A DNA stretch of 64,000 bases from Thalassovita mediterranea (lineage in GTDB: Bacteria; Pseudomonadota; Alphaproteobacteria; Rhodobacterales; Rhodobacteraceae): contig NZ_CYSF01000003.1 in assembly GCF_001458435.1 (NCBI RefSeq), forward strand, positions 1 through 64,000. The letters run 5' to 3'. This document shows, piece after piece, positions 1-8,716 of the stretch (positions are counted from its first letter, which is position 1; each line of letters opens with the position of its first letter). The translations under genes were made by a program, and so were the position numbers. Below the pieces are notes generated by a model that ran no database searches, was not told the DNA's origin, and saw nothing but the letters and a program-made list of their open reading frames with translations.

Positions 1-15
1 GGATTTCGGGAGGGC

Positions 16-1521
16 TTGGGGATATACACCGTGGACTTGTATTTGAAGGTGCGTCACGCTCATTTCCAGGATGGATTGAGCGGGCGTCAGATTGCCCGGG
101 ATTTTGGGATCAGCCGGGACAGTGTTGCGAAGATGTTGGCCTATTCGGAACCGCCGGGATATCGGCGGACAGCGCCGATCAGGCGCCCGAAGCTGGATGC
201 GTTCACCAGCCAGATGGACCAATGGCTTGCTGAAGACAGGAGCCGCCCTCGCAAGCAGCGTCACACCGCCAAGCGTATTTTCGAGCGGTTGCGGGACGAG
301 TGCGGTTTTGATGGCAGCTACACCATCGTCAAGGATTACGTTCGAGACCGGAAGCGGACCGGCAAGGAGATGTTCGTGCCGCTGAGCCATCCGCCCGGTC
401 ATGCACAGGCCGATTTTGGTGAAGCGCTTGTCGTGATCGGCGGCGTCGAGCAGAAGGCACACTTCTTTGCCCTCGATCTGCCGCACAGCGACGCATGCTA
501 CATCCGGGCCTATCCTGCGGCCAATACCGAGGCGTGGCTTGACGGCCATGTCCATGCCTTTGCGTTCTTCGGCGCGGTTCCCCAGTCGGTTCTTTATGAC
601 AATGACCGCTGTCTGGTGGCCCGGATTCTGCCGGATGGCTCCCGGCAAAGAACCCAGCGGTTCAGCGCGATGTTGTCGCATTACGTGATCCGGGACCGCT
701 ATGGCCGTCCCGGCAAGGGCAATGACAAAGGGGCCGTGGAGGGGCTGGTCGGCTACGGACGTCGCAACTTCATGGTGCCGATCCCGTCCTTTCCGGACTG
801 GCACGCGTTCAACGCTCACCTGGAAGAGCAGTGCCGCAAGCGCCAGGGTGATGTTCTGCGTGGCCACAAGGTCAGCATCGGGGAACGGCTGAAGGCCGAT
901 CTCGCGGCGATGCGGGATTTGCCCGGCACCCCCTTTGAGGCCTGTGAGTTGCAAAGTGGCCAGGTCACATCGACATCGGTGGTGCGTTATCGCGGCAATG
1001 ATTACTCGGTGCCGGTTGCCTACGGCCACCGTGCGGTCTGGATCAAGGGCTTCGTGACCCGGGTTGTCATCGGCTGCGGCGCCGAGGTGATCGCTGAGCA
1101 TTCGCGCTCCTATGACACCGGCGACATGGTGTTTGATCCACTGCATTACCTGGCGCTGATCGAACGCAAGATCATGTCCTTCGATCAGGCCGCGCCTCTG
1201 CAGGGCTGGGAGTTGCCCGAAGCGTTCAAAACCCTGCGCCGACTGCTGGAAGCCCGGCAGGGAAAGGCCGGCAAGCGCGAGTATGTGCAGGTCCTGCGCC
1301 TTCTGGAGCGCTTCGAGATTGACGTGCTGCATCTTGCCGTCAAAGATGCCCTGCGAATGGGAGCGGTCAGCTTCGATGCAATCAAGCACCTGATCTTGTG
1401 CAGGGTCGAGCAAAGGCCTCCGAGGCTGGATCTGGATGTCTATCCCTTCCTGCCCAGAACCAACATCACCACCACCTCCGCCGCATCCTACATGAGCCTG
1501 CTGGCAGGAGGTGGGGCATGA
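16..1521 (+). CDS. istA: IS21-family transposase IstA
   Basis: DNA strand-transfer enzyme of the IS21 element. Near the N-terminus is a helix-turn-helix (LSGRQIARDFGISRDSV, residues 21-37). A retroviral-type integrase core follows, with likely DDE residues D133 (in HAQADFGE), D195 or D197 (in VLYDND) and E242 (in KGAVEG). The C-terminal part resembles the Mu-transposase C-terminal beta barrel. At 501 residues it is full length for the family. The TTG at 16 is the first in-frame start, but GTG at 31, giving a protein beginning VDLYLKVR, is also possible. It ends in an ATGA overlap with istB, so the two are translationally coupled. Confidence 0.93.
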   Translation: MGIYTVDLYLKVRHAHFQDGLSGRQIARDFGISRDSVAKMLAYSEPPGYRRTAPIRRPKLDAFTSQMDQWLAEDRSRPRKQRHTAKRIFERLRDECGFDGSYTIVKDYVRDRKRTGKEMFVPLSHPPGHAQADFGEALVVIGGVEQKAHFFALDLPHSDACYIRAYPAANTEAWLDGHVHAFAFFGAVPQSVLYDNDRCLVARILPDGSRQRTQRFSAMLSHYVIRDRYGRPGKGNDKGAVEGLVGYGRRNFMVPIPSFPDWHAFNAHLEEQCRKRQGDVLRGHKVSIGERLKADLAAMRDLPGTPFEACELQSGQVTSTSVVRYRGNDYSVPVAYGHRAVWIKGFVTRVVIGCGAEVIAEHSRSYDTGDMVFDPLHYLALIERKIMSFDQAAPLQGWELPEAFKTLRRLLEARQGKAGKREYVQVLRLLERFEIDVLHLAVKDALRMGAVSFDAIKHLILCRVEQRPPRLDLDVYPFLPRTNITTTSAASYMSLLAGGGA

Positions 1522-2282
1522 CGGATGCACCCGAACTGCTGCTGGCCCACCATCTCAAAACGCTTCGGCTGCCCACGTTCCTGCGTGAACATGACAAGCA
1601 GGCCCGTATCTGCGCCGCTGAAGGCGTAGATCACGTGCGTTACCTGGCCCGGCTGACCGAGCTGGAACTGATCGACCGGGAACGGCGCATGGTGGAACGC
1701 CGGATCAAGGCCGCAAAGTTCCCGACCATCAAAAGCCTGGACAGCTTCGACTTCAAGGCGATCCCGTCGCTCAACAAGATGATGGTGCTGGAGCTGGCGC
1801 GCTGCGAATGGATCGAACGCAAGGAGAATGTGATCGCGCTCGGTCCCTCCGGCACCGGCAAGACCCATGTCGCCCTCGGGCTGGGACTGGCTGCCTGCCA
1901 GAAAGGATTGCCTGTCGCCTTCGTGACCGCCGCAGCCCTCGTGCACGAGATGATGGAGGCCCGCGACGAAAAACGCCTCCTGCAACTCCAGCGCAAACTC
2001 GCCAAGGTCAAACTGCTGATCATCGACGAGCTGGGATTCGTCCCCTTGAGCAAAACCGGCGCCGAGCTTCTGTTCGAGCTGATCTCACAGCGCTACGAGC
2101 GAGGGTCGACCCTGATCACAAGCAACCTGCCCTTCGAGGAGTGGACCGAAACCTTCGGCACCGAACGCCTGACCGGCGCGCTGCTGGACCGGCTGACACA
2201 CCACGTCAACATCCTCGAGATGAACGGCGAAAGCTACCGCCTCAATCAAAGCCGCGCCCGCCTCGCCGCCGCTAACAAATGA
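1518..2282 (+). CDS. istB: IS21-family ATPase helper IstB
   Basis: AAA+ ATPase that assists IstA by selecting and remodelling target DNA; related to DnaC. The ATG at 1518 is chosen because it overlaps the istA stop (ATGA) and gives a 254-residue product, the normal IstB size; in-frame sequence upstream lies within istA. An N-terminal IstB helical domain covers about residues 1-90. Walker A is GPSGTGKTH near residue 112 and Walker B is LLIIDELGF near residue 165, followed by a sensor region with TSNLPFEEW. The gene is intact, so the element may still be active if its left half is complete. Confidence 0.95.
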   Translation: MTDAPELLLAHHLKTLRLPTFLREHDKQARICAAEGVDHVRYLARLTELELIDRERRMVERRIKAAKFPTIKSLDSFDFKAIPSLNKMMVLELARCEWIERKENVIALGPSGTGKTHVALGLGLAACQKGLPVAFVTAAALVHEMMEARDEKRLLQLQRKLAKVKLLIIDELGFVPLSKTGAELLFELISQRYERGSTLITSNLPFEEWTETFGTERLTGALLDRLTHHVNILEMNGESYRLNQSRARLAAANK

Positions 2283-2329
2283 ACCTCACAGAATTGGCCT
2301 GACGGCCAATGCGCCTTGGACCGGGCTTG

Positions 2330-3124
2330 CTATATGAGGGCCGCACGCTCCAAGGCGCTCGCCCCAAACTGGCCGACTTTTGCTCCGCCACAATGGCCGA
2401 ATTTTACTCCGCCGTTGACAGCAGTCAGGTAACTGTTACGCGACAGATGTTTAAGCACGTTCAAAAACCGTCCAAAATCCCAAAACAGCCCCTTTCGGGT
2501 GATTGTAAAACGCTTCCCTTCCTGAGCCGCATAACCGGATGCCTTCAGGACATTTAATTCGCGATGCACTGTCTGATACGCAACCCCCGAATAGTCGCTG
2601 ATTTCTGAAATCGTCCAACCATCCGGCTTTGGGAGATAAATCAAAACATCGGCAACGGCACTTTGAGACAGGGTATGGCGCAGGGTCCGCACCACCCGAT
2701 CCAGATCACAAAACACCCGCATGAACTGTTTTACCGGCTGTTTGTAGGTCGTCTGACCAAAGGTCTTCAGGGTTTGGCGCATATCGCGGTCCAAATAAGA
2801 CCAGAATTGCTTGAACGTGCACCACGCCGCAAATTGCCCTTTTGGTGTCAGCGACCAGCCCTGTTTGGCACATCCCTCCTCCTCCAAGGCGCGTAGGGTT
2901 GACCGGATCGTAGATCGGTCAATCGACAGAGCCTCCGACAGTGCTGAAATGCTCCACGCGCCTTCGTTCACTGCCATGAGCCAAAGGGTGGACACCGTTG
3001 CCCGCGTCCGATCCAGACGCGTGATCGCATAAATGATAGAGACGGTGGCCGCACCAAGCCTTTGGCGTTTGGCCCCAATTTCGCGTGATTTCATACATGC
3101 GGTGGTCGCATAGTTTCTTCCCAT
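2330..3124 (-). pseudogene. Winged-helix regulator truncated at its 3' end by IS21
   Basis: The protein has two winged-helix segments: about residues 43-100 (SISALSEALSIDRSTIRST) and about residues 160-215 (TISEISDYSGVAYQTVHRE), each followed by a wing with KG. It looks like a tandem MarR-like transcription factor, but the exact family is not recognised. The native reading frame stops being native at 2420, where the IS21 end begins; the last 30 or so residues (from VNGGVKFG onward) are IS-derived. Only the C-terminus is lost, so the DNA-binding parts could remain functional. The start at 3124 has a weak ribosome site; an internal ATG at 3094 is an alternative. No partner gene is evident. Confidence 0.75.
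2370..2420 (+). repeat. IS21 right end with two terminal motif copies
   Basis: Two similar 21-base copies (2370-2390 and 2394-2414) share TGGCCGA-TTTT-CTCCGCC, and the outer copy is followed by TTGACA ending at 2420. Repeated transposase-binding motifs at the ends are typical of IS21. Read on the minus strand this segment supplies a foreign tail to the interrupted regulator. Confidence 0.75.
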
Positions 3125-3253
3125 ATCTCAATGAAAAACATAAAGATTACGCCGCGAAAAGCACTCCGAATGCTCTTTTGTGCGCCGCACAAGCGACGCC
3201 GGCATGAGGACGACGATGGCGACATCAGATGTTCAACGCTGCAAATCGAAATT

Positions 3254-3290
3254 GCGGGCGGCCAGATCATCAAACCCTCTGGCCGCCCGC
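3254..3290 (-). terminator. Terminator of tctCBA
   Basis: Perfect 13-bp stem GCGGGCGGCCAGA (3254-3266) with its complement (3278-3290) and an 11-base loop, starting 12 bases beyond the tctA stop. On the minus strand it is followed by a modestly T-rich stretch. Confidence 0.75.
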
Positions 3291-3302
3291 CAACTATACG
3301 CC

Positions 3303-4817
3303 TCAGTCGCCTTCTGCCACACCCTGCGCGCGGGCCTTGGCACGGCGGGCGCGGTAGCTGGGAACAACCACCAACAACACTGCAATCACCAGTAGGCCAA
3401 GTGTCATCGGCCGATCGACAATGAAGCCAATCCCATCATACAGCTGCATCGAACGGGAGAAGTTATCCTCCAGCATTCCCCCCAGAATGAAACCAATCAA
3501 CAGCGGTGCCAGCGGATAGTCCGCAAACTTCAAAACCGTCGCACAAATTCCCATTCCGACAAGGATCAACAGCTCTGTCGCATTGTTCTGCCCGATGTAA
3601 CTGCCCATCAGGGTAAAGAACAAAATGAACGGGATCAGATAGTTGCGCGGGATAGACAGCACTTTGGCGATGTACGGGATCAGTGGTAGGTTCAGGATCA
3701 ACAACACCAGATTTCCAATGTACATCGAAATGATCACCGCCCAGAAGATCTGAGGTTCGTCGATCATCAGACGCGGCCCCGGCGTGACATTCAATGCAAT
3801 CAACGCCCCCAGCAGGATCGCAGTTGTGCCCGACCCCGGAATACCCAACGTCAGCAGCGGCACAAAGGACCCGGTGCAGGCCGCATTGTTTGCCGTTTCC
3901 GGCGCGGCCAGCCCCTTAATGGCACCTTTTCCAAACTCTGCCTGCTCTTCTTTGCTGGCAATGTTGCGTTCCACCGCATAGCCCAAAAATGACGCAATGG
4001 TCGCCCCTGCCCCCGGCAACACCCCGATAAAGAACCCCTGCACAGATTGGCGCCCGATGACCGGTGCGATCTTGCGCCCCTCTTCACGCGTGATGCGCAG
4101 GTTCTCGATCTTGCCACTGCTGCCCTGCGCAGACCGTTTAGGGTTCAACACCAAGAACAGCGCTTCTGGCAGGGCAAACATCGCCATCGCCAAGGTGATA
4201 AAGCTGAAGCCGGACTGCAAATCCATCAACCCCATCGTGAAGCGCGGCATGTTGAACAAAGCCCCTTCACCAACCGTGGCCATGACCAACCCCAAAAGGG
4301 TCATCAAAACCGCTTTGGCCACATTGCCCGTGCCAGCAAAGGCCGCAATCGCGGACAGACCCACCACCATCAGCGCAAAATACTCGGCCGAATGAAACAA
4401 CAACGCCACGGTCGACAACATCGGCGCAAAGATCATCAACAACAGCGCCCCGATGCTGCCGCCCGCAAAAGACGCAATCGCAGCAACCGTCAGCGCTTTG
4501 CCCGCCTGCCCTTTGCGTGCCATCGGATAGCCATCAAAACTAGACGCAACCGTCCCCGCAACCCCAGGCGCATTCAACAGGATCGAAGAGGTCGATCCGC
4601 CAAAAATCGCGCCATAATACACCCCAGCCAGCAGAATAATCGCTGCCGAGGGATCACCAATGGTGATCGCCACCGGGATCATGATGGCAATGATCGACAT
4701 CGGCCCCAGCCCCGGCAACATGCCGATAAACGTGCCAATCAGACAGCCCGCGATGACCATTAATAGGTTCTGGATTGAAAACGCAGCACCCAGTCCTATG
4801 AGAAGTCCCTCAATCAT
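3303..4817 (-). CDS. tctA: Tripartite tricarboxylate transporter large permease TctA
   Basis: Large membrane subunit of a TctCBA secondary transporter that moves a carboxylate (citrate-like, substrate not proven) across the inner membrane using ion gradients. The 504 residues are almost entirely hydrophobic, with about 11-12 predicted membrane segments, and carry the family loop GMLPGLGPMS near residue 33 and GVLPGAGATIASF in the second half. Length is typical. It starts 12 bases after the tctB stop and has a GAGGAGG ribosome site, so it is third in the tctC-tctB-tctA operon. The operon ends in a strong hairpin. Confidence 0.95.
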   Translation of the reverse strand: MIEGLLIGLGAAFSIQNLLMVIAGCLIGTFIGMLPGLGPMSIIAIMIPVAITIGDPSAAIILLAGVYYGAIFGGSTSSILLNAPGVAGTVASSFDGYPMARKGQAGKALTVAAIASFAGGSIGALLLMIFAPMLSTVALLFHSAEYFALMVVGLSAIAAFAGTGNVAKAVLMTLLGLVMATVGEGALFNMPRFTMGLMDLQSGFSFITLAMAMFALPEALFLVLNPKRSAQGSSGKIENLRITREEGRKIAPVIGRQSVQGFFIGVLPGAGATIASFLGYAVERNIASKEEQAEFGKGAIKGLAAPETANNAACTGSFVPLLTLGIPGSGTTAILLGALIALNVTPGPRLMIDEPQIFWAVIISMYIGNLVLLILNLPLIPYIAKVLSIPRNYLIPFILFFTLMGSYIGQNNATELLILVGMGICATVLKFADYPLAPLLIGFILGGMLEDNFSRSMQLYDGIGFIVDRPMTLGLLVIAVLLVVVPSYRARRAKARAQGVAEGD

Positions 4818-4829
4818 CTCAACACCTCC

Positions 4830-5312
4830 TCACGCGAAGAACGGCCAGGGCCGCAGAAAGATCCCCAGCACTTCGTCAACCAGATACCAGACCACAAAAC
4901 TGGCAAGGGCCGCGACAGGCAGCAGGACGTGAAACTTGCGCTCACCAAGTGTGAAAGCACCGCACGACAGAAAGGCAAACGTGGCAAACAAAAAACCGGC
5001 TGGCCGCAGCAACAATGCGTAGGCCACCATCAACCCCAACAACGTCAGCGCCTGACCCAGATGGTAATCCCCCAACCGACGATAATCGATTTCGGGCTCT
5101 TTTTCGGTTTCTTGTGACTTTTCCAATCCCAGCAAAATGGCCAACGAAGTCAAAACTGTCAGCACCGCCAAAACCTTGGGAAAGGTAGACGGCCAAATCG
5201 GATTGCGTTGCATGAACGGCGGCAACGAAGCGTCCATAGTGAAGAACGCGGCATACCCATAGGCAAGTGCGGCGCACAGAATGACAAATGATACCCAGCG
5301 GTCCAAAGCCAT
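4830..5312 (-). CDS. tctB: Tripartite tricarboxylate transporter small permease TctB
   Basis: Small membrane subunit of the same transporter. The 160 residues include four predicted membrane helices (about 5-25, 43-63, 86-106 and 120-150) and an acidic loop around residues 65-80, as in TctB proteins. A GGGAGG ribosome site precedes ATG 5312. The gene lies between tctC and tctA; an unusually long gap of about 266 bases with hairpins separates it from tctC, whereas tctA follows at once. Family sequence conservation is low, so position and topology carry much of the call. Confidence 0.88.
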   Translation of the reverse strand: MALDRWVSFVILCAALAYGYAAFFTMDASLPPFMQRNPIWPSTFPKVLAVLTVLTSLAILLGLEKSQETEKEPEIDYRRLGDYHLGQALTLLGLMVAYALLLRPAGFLFATFAFLSCGAFTLGERKFHVLLPVAALASFVVWYLVDEVLGIFLRPWPFFA

Positions 5313-5340
5313 CGGGATCCTCCCTTTTTCGGATAGTCTC

Positions 5341-5568
5341 AGGGGCGTTGCCCCTCTTGAGCCCTTGGCTCAATTCACCCCAAGGTATTTTGGGCAAGAG
5401 GAAAGAGTTTCTTAACTTTCATTGGTTTAAGATCGAGCCACGGAACAGGCTGAGGAGCCGATGACCGTGCAAGGGGAAGGTATTGCCTTCCACATGGGGA
5501 GGGCGCTGCGCTCTCCCCTTCCTCTTGCGATAAATACCTCGGGGAGCGCGAGGGGCAGCGCCCCTCGC
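5341..5568. repeat. Cluster of extragenic palindromes between tctC and tctB
   Basis: Three hairpins lie here: AGGGGC-gtt-GCCCCT at 5341-5355, a GGGGAG/CTCCCC stem at 5496-5518, and GCGAGGGGC-agc-GCCCCTCGC at 5548-5568. A 24-base sequence at 5378-5401 returns at 5521-5544 as an inverted copy with 20 of 24 positions matching. This looks like two opposed copies of an extragenic repeat. Because it separates the binding-protein gene from the permease genes, it could also reduce tctBA expression relative to tctC. Confidence 0.6.
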
Positions 5569-5578
5569 ACCTCTTTGA

Positions 5579-6568
5579 TCAGAGGAAGCCCAGCTTCTTC
5601 ATCAGATCGCCAATGACCTTCTCTTGCCCTTCCAGAAAGGTTTTGAAGTCGTCACCGGAGTTATGGATGTTCACCCAACCATTCCGGGCGCGCACGGCTT
5701 CCCATTCCGGGGTGTCATACATTTTGGCAATCGCGTCTTGATACATGGCGAGCTTGTCATCAGGCAGGCCGGGCGCTGCAAAGAAACCACGCCAGTTGAC
5801 GAAGGTGGTGTCGATGCCCTGCTCTTTCATCGTCGGCGCATCATAGGCCGCCACGCGTGCGTCTGCAGTCACCCCGAGGATTTTCACCTCACCCGCATCC
5901 GCAAGCGCGACCGCTTCGGAGAAGCCTGTCGACAGGGCGGCAATTTCGCCGGACAGCAGGGCTGCCATTGCTTTACCACCTGCGTCATAGGGGATGTATT
6001 TCACGCTGAGCGCGTCTTTGCCTGCAGCTTCCATCACCATCGCGGCAACCAGATGATCCATGCCGCCGGGCACCGATCCCCCGCCAATTGCCGTACCAGA
6101 CGCGTTTGCATCAAAGGCCGCCAGCAGATCGCTCATCGAATTCAATGGGCTGTCTTTGCCCACCACGATCGCGGCATAATCGCCAATGGTGCCCGAAACC
6201 AGCGTCAGGTCGCGGAAGTTATGGGGAAATACGCCAGTAAGTGACCGGATCACGATCGGGGTCGAGTTGACCATCAACGTGCCGTGTTGGCTATCGGCGT
6301 TTTCGATCAGGTAGCCAATTGCCTTGCCGCCGCCACCGCCGGACATGTTTTCATAAGAAGCGCTGCCCACCAGACCAGCAGCGGTCAGGGCTTCGCCGGT
6401 GCCACGCGCAGTGCCATCCCAGCCACCACCGGCCCCACCGGGGATCAGGAAGTGGATGCTATCAACGACCTTATGGCCATCAGCGGCTACGGGACCGGCA
6501 ATTGGGCCAACCAGTCCGAACGCTGCGGCGGCTGCGATAAAGGCGCGACGGCCGAGTTTGAATGTCAT
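5579..6568 (-). CDS. tctC: Tripartite tricarboxylate transporter substrate-binding protein TctC
   Basis: Periplasmic binding protein of the Bug/TctC family that captures the carboxylate for TctAB. ATG 6568 is chosen because GGGAGG lies just upstream and it gives a proper export signal (RRAFIAAAAAFGLVG, then cleavage near VAADG); the RR could make it a Tat substrate. The mature part shows the Bug-family pattern, including GGAGGGWDGTAR near the N-terminus. The product is 329 residues, which is typical. It is first in the tctCBA operon and divergent from tctDE, the two-component system usually controlling this transporter. Confidence 0.93.
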   Translation of the reverse strand: MTFKLGRRAFIAAAAAFGLVGPIAGPVAADGHKVVDSIHFLIPGGAGGGWDGTARGTGEALTAAGLVGSASYENMSGGGGGKAIGYLIENADSQHGTLMVNSTPIVIRSLTGVFPHNFRDLTLVSGTIGDYAAIVVGKDSPLNSMSDLLAAFDANASGTAIGGGSVPGGMDHLVAAMVMEAAGKDALSVKYIPYDAGGKAMAALLSGEIAALSTGFSEAVALADAGEVKILGVTADARVAAYDAPTMKEQGIDTTFVNWRGFFAAPGLPDDKLAMYQDAIAKMYDTPEWEAVRARNGWVNIHNSGDDFKTFLEGQEKVIGDLMKKLGFL

Positions 6569-6621
6569 GTGTTTTCCTCCCATTTGACATTGGCGGCGCT
6601 TGCCGCTCATGTCGGGAGAAG

Positions 6622-6651
6622 CTGACAACCCAAACTGACACAAAGCTGACA
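6622..6651. promoter_or_regulatory. Three CTGACA direct repeats, candidate TctD boxes
   Basis: CTGACA occurs at 6622-6627, 6635-6640 and 6646-6651, spaced 13 and 11 bases, in the 109-bp gap between divergent tctC and tctD. OmpR-family regulators bind direct repeats spaced near one helical turn. Binding by TctD is inferred from position only. Confidence 0.5.
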
Positions 6652-6677
6652 CGACCATAAAACGGGCGAAAAAACTC

Positions 6678-7343
6678 ATGCGGTTCCTCTTGATCGAAGA
6701 CAACGCACAATTGGCCGAAGCTGTCATCGACAGGCTGATGCTGGACGGCCATGTTGTTGATCATGCGCCAGACATACAGACCGCCAAAGACTTCACAGCA
6801 ACGACGTCTTATGATTTGATTTTGCTTGATATTATGCTGCCTGATGGCGACGGCCGGACCTTTCTGGCGCAGCATCGACAACAACAGGAAAGCACCCCTG
6901 TCATTGTCCTCACAGCACGATCAGAAGTTGCAGATCGCGTCGGACTGTTGGATCTTGGCGCGGATGATTACATGGTTAAACCGATTGATTTTTCCGAGCT
7001 GGAAGCGCGCTGTCGGGCGGTAATGCGGCGCCGTGGCGGGGCCGCACAAAACTTGTTGAGTTTGGGGAATCTGCATTTTGATTCGCATTCTGGTACACTG
7101 AAATTGCCGGATCAGGACGTGCAGCTGCGCCCCCGAGAACTGCGTTTGTTTGAGGTTTTCGCCAATGCACCGGGGCAGGTTTTTTCCAAATCCATGTTGG
7201 TCGACCGGCTATTTTCCTATGACGAAGACGTCACCGAAAATGCGATTGAAGTCTACATCGGGCGGCTGCGGCGGCATCTTGAAAGTTCGAGTGTAAAAAT
7301 TACCACCATCCGCGGTCTTGGCTACAAACTGGACATCACATGA
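6678..7343 (+). CDS. tctD: OmpR-family response regulator TctD
   Basis: DNA-binding response regulator expected to activate tctCBA. The receiver domain (residues 1-115) has acidic E7/D8, phosphoacceptor D51 (LILLDIMLPD), T79 and K101 (MVKP). A winged-helix output domain of OmpR/PhoB type follows (about residues 125-221), ending IRGLGYKLD. The 221-residue length is standard. It overlaps tctE by four bases (ATGA), so kinase and regulator are made together. Divergent orientation to tctC and the CTGACA repeats between them support control of the transporter. Confidence 0.9.
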   Translation: MRFLLIEDNAQLAEAVIDRLMLDGHVVDHAPDIQTAKDFTATTSYDLILLDIMLPDGDGRTFLAQHRQQQESTPVIVLTARSEVADRVGLLDLGADDYMVKPIDFSELEARCRAVMRRRGGAAQNLLSLGNLHFDSHSGTLKLPDQDVQLRPRELRLFEVFANAPGQVFSKSMLVDRLFSYDEDVTENAIEVYIGRLRRHLESSSVKITTIRGLGYKLDIT

Positions 7344-8716
7344 GGCGCGCCACCGCAAACGGATCTCTGCGCCGCAGGCTGTTGCTGTCCTTGTTGGCCA
7401 GCTCCGCTGTTCTGGCGATTGTGGTCTATTTCGTGGTGCAATCCGTCGCCCGTCAGGTCGCGCAGGACAGCCAAGACAACGTCCTGACAGCATCTGCCCT
7501 ATCCATTCTGGATAGCGCCCGCCTGAGCAGTGGCGAAATTACGATCGACTTGCCCTATTCCGCCCTGTCCATGCTGGACAGCATTTCCGACGAGCGGGTG
7601 TTTTACGCCATCCGGCTGGAAGACACATTCCTCAGCGGCTATGCCGATCTGCCGCAGGCTGTCAGGTCGGGCGGCGCGGGCCCCGCCTATGTGTCCACAG
7701 TTTTTCTAGGCGAAGAGGTGCGGGTCGCAACCGTTGGCCGTCGGGTTTCCACCGACACAGGCCAGCGCTATCTGCATGTATCGGTCGCCCAGACGCTGTC
7801 TGGCCAGAAACAAGCGTTGGCGCGTATTTCGCGAACGTCGATGGGTATTGGGGCCGGGTTCTTTCTGGTGTCGGTGCTGTTGGCGGGCATTATTTCGCGT
7901 AGCACAATACGACCACTGGATCGGTTGACGGCGTCAATGTCGCGTCGTGGCCCCAGAGATTTGCGTCCCGTCGCAGCACCTGTTCCATCGGAAATGGTGC
8001 CCTTGGTGACATCGCTCAATTCCTTCATGCGTCGCCTGCATCAATCGCTTCGGCGGTCCGAAGACTTCATCGCCGAGGCCGCACATCGCGTGCGCACACC
8101 ACTGGCCGTGGTTCGCACCAAAGCCGAGGTTGCAGAACGCAAGTCTACAGATCCCGAAACACGCAAGGCGCTGACAGAAATGATCCGTGCCATAGACGAC
8201 AGTTCACGCACCGCAGGACAGCTGCTGGATCATGCGATGGTGACCTTTCGTCTGGACCACCTGACCCGCGAAGAAATCGCCCTGCACCGATTAGTCGAAG
8301 AAAGCGTCGAGCGGACGCGCCCGACATCGGAACTCAAGGATATCACCCTCGATATTGCTGATCTGGATACCGCGACGGTCAAGGGCGACCCGATTTTGGT
8401 GCAGAATGCCTTGTTGAACCTACTGGATAATGCCGTCAAATACGCCCCCGCCGGTGCTGACATCAAGGTGGCGCTAAATGCTGGACCACAGGATGCGGTG
8501 ATCCGCGTGACTGACACCGGACCGGGGTTCCTGCCTTCGGAACTGAGCGCATTGCCCAAGAGGTTTACCCGTGGGGCCAACACCCAGTCGATTGTCGGAT
8601 CAGGTCTTGGATTGACCATCGCCAAAGAGGTGATCGAGGCGCACGGTGGCACCCTCAAAATCGCCAATACAACAGGAGGCGGCGCATGCGTCAGTTTGCT
8701 CTTTCCATTGTCCTAA
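7340..8716 (+). CDS. tctE: Sensor histidine kinase TctE
   Basis: Membrane kinase partner of TctD. It has a first membrane helix (about residues 13-35), a periplasmic 2CSK_N-type sensor region, a second helix (about 168-188), a HAMP-like linker, and a HisKA domain with phosphoacceptor H249 in AAHRVRTPL. The ATPase domain shows the N box (NLLDNAVKYA), G1 (TDTGPGF) and G2 (GSGLGLTIA). At 458 residues it is full length. The last 31 bases overlap the following binding-protein gene, which begins inside tctE, pointing to tight coupling of all three. Confidence 0.9.
   Translation: MRRATANGSLRRRLLLSLLASSAVLAIVVYFVVQSVARQVAQDSQDNVLTASALSILDSARLSSGEITIDLPYSALSMLDSISDERVFYAIRLEDTFLSGYADLPQAVRSGGAGPAYVSTVFLGEEVRVATVGRRVSTDTGQRYLHVSVAQTLSGQKQALARISRTSMGIGAGFFLVSVLLAGIISRSTIRPLDRLTASMSRRGPRDLRPVAAPVPSEMVPLVTSLNSFMRRLHQSLRRSEDFIAEAAHRVRTPLAVVRTKAEVAERKSTDPETRKALTEMIRAIDDSSRTAGQLLDHAMVTFRLDHLTREEIALHRLVEESVERTRPTSELKDITLDIADLDTATVKGDPILVQNALLNLLDNAVKYAPAGADIKVALNAGPQDAVIRVTDTGPGFLPSELSALPKRFTRGANTQSIVGSGLGLTIAKEVIEAHGGTLKIANTTGGGACVSLLFPLS

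Larger units (their letters stand above)
1..2420 (+). mobile_element. IS21-family insertion sequence, left end outside window
   Basis: The element carries the istA-istB gene pair typical of IS21, overlapping by four bases, and a right end at about 2420 with two copies of a roughly 21-base terminal motif. The reverse complement of the right edge begins TGTCAACGGCGGA, which fits IS21-type ends starting with TG. The left inverted repeat lies before base 1. The insertion interrupts the minus-strand regulator gene to the right. Target-site duplication cannot be checked because the left junction is missing. Confidence 0.9.
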
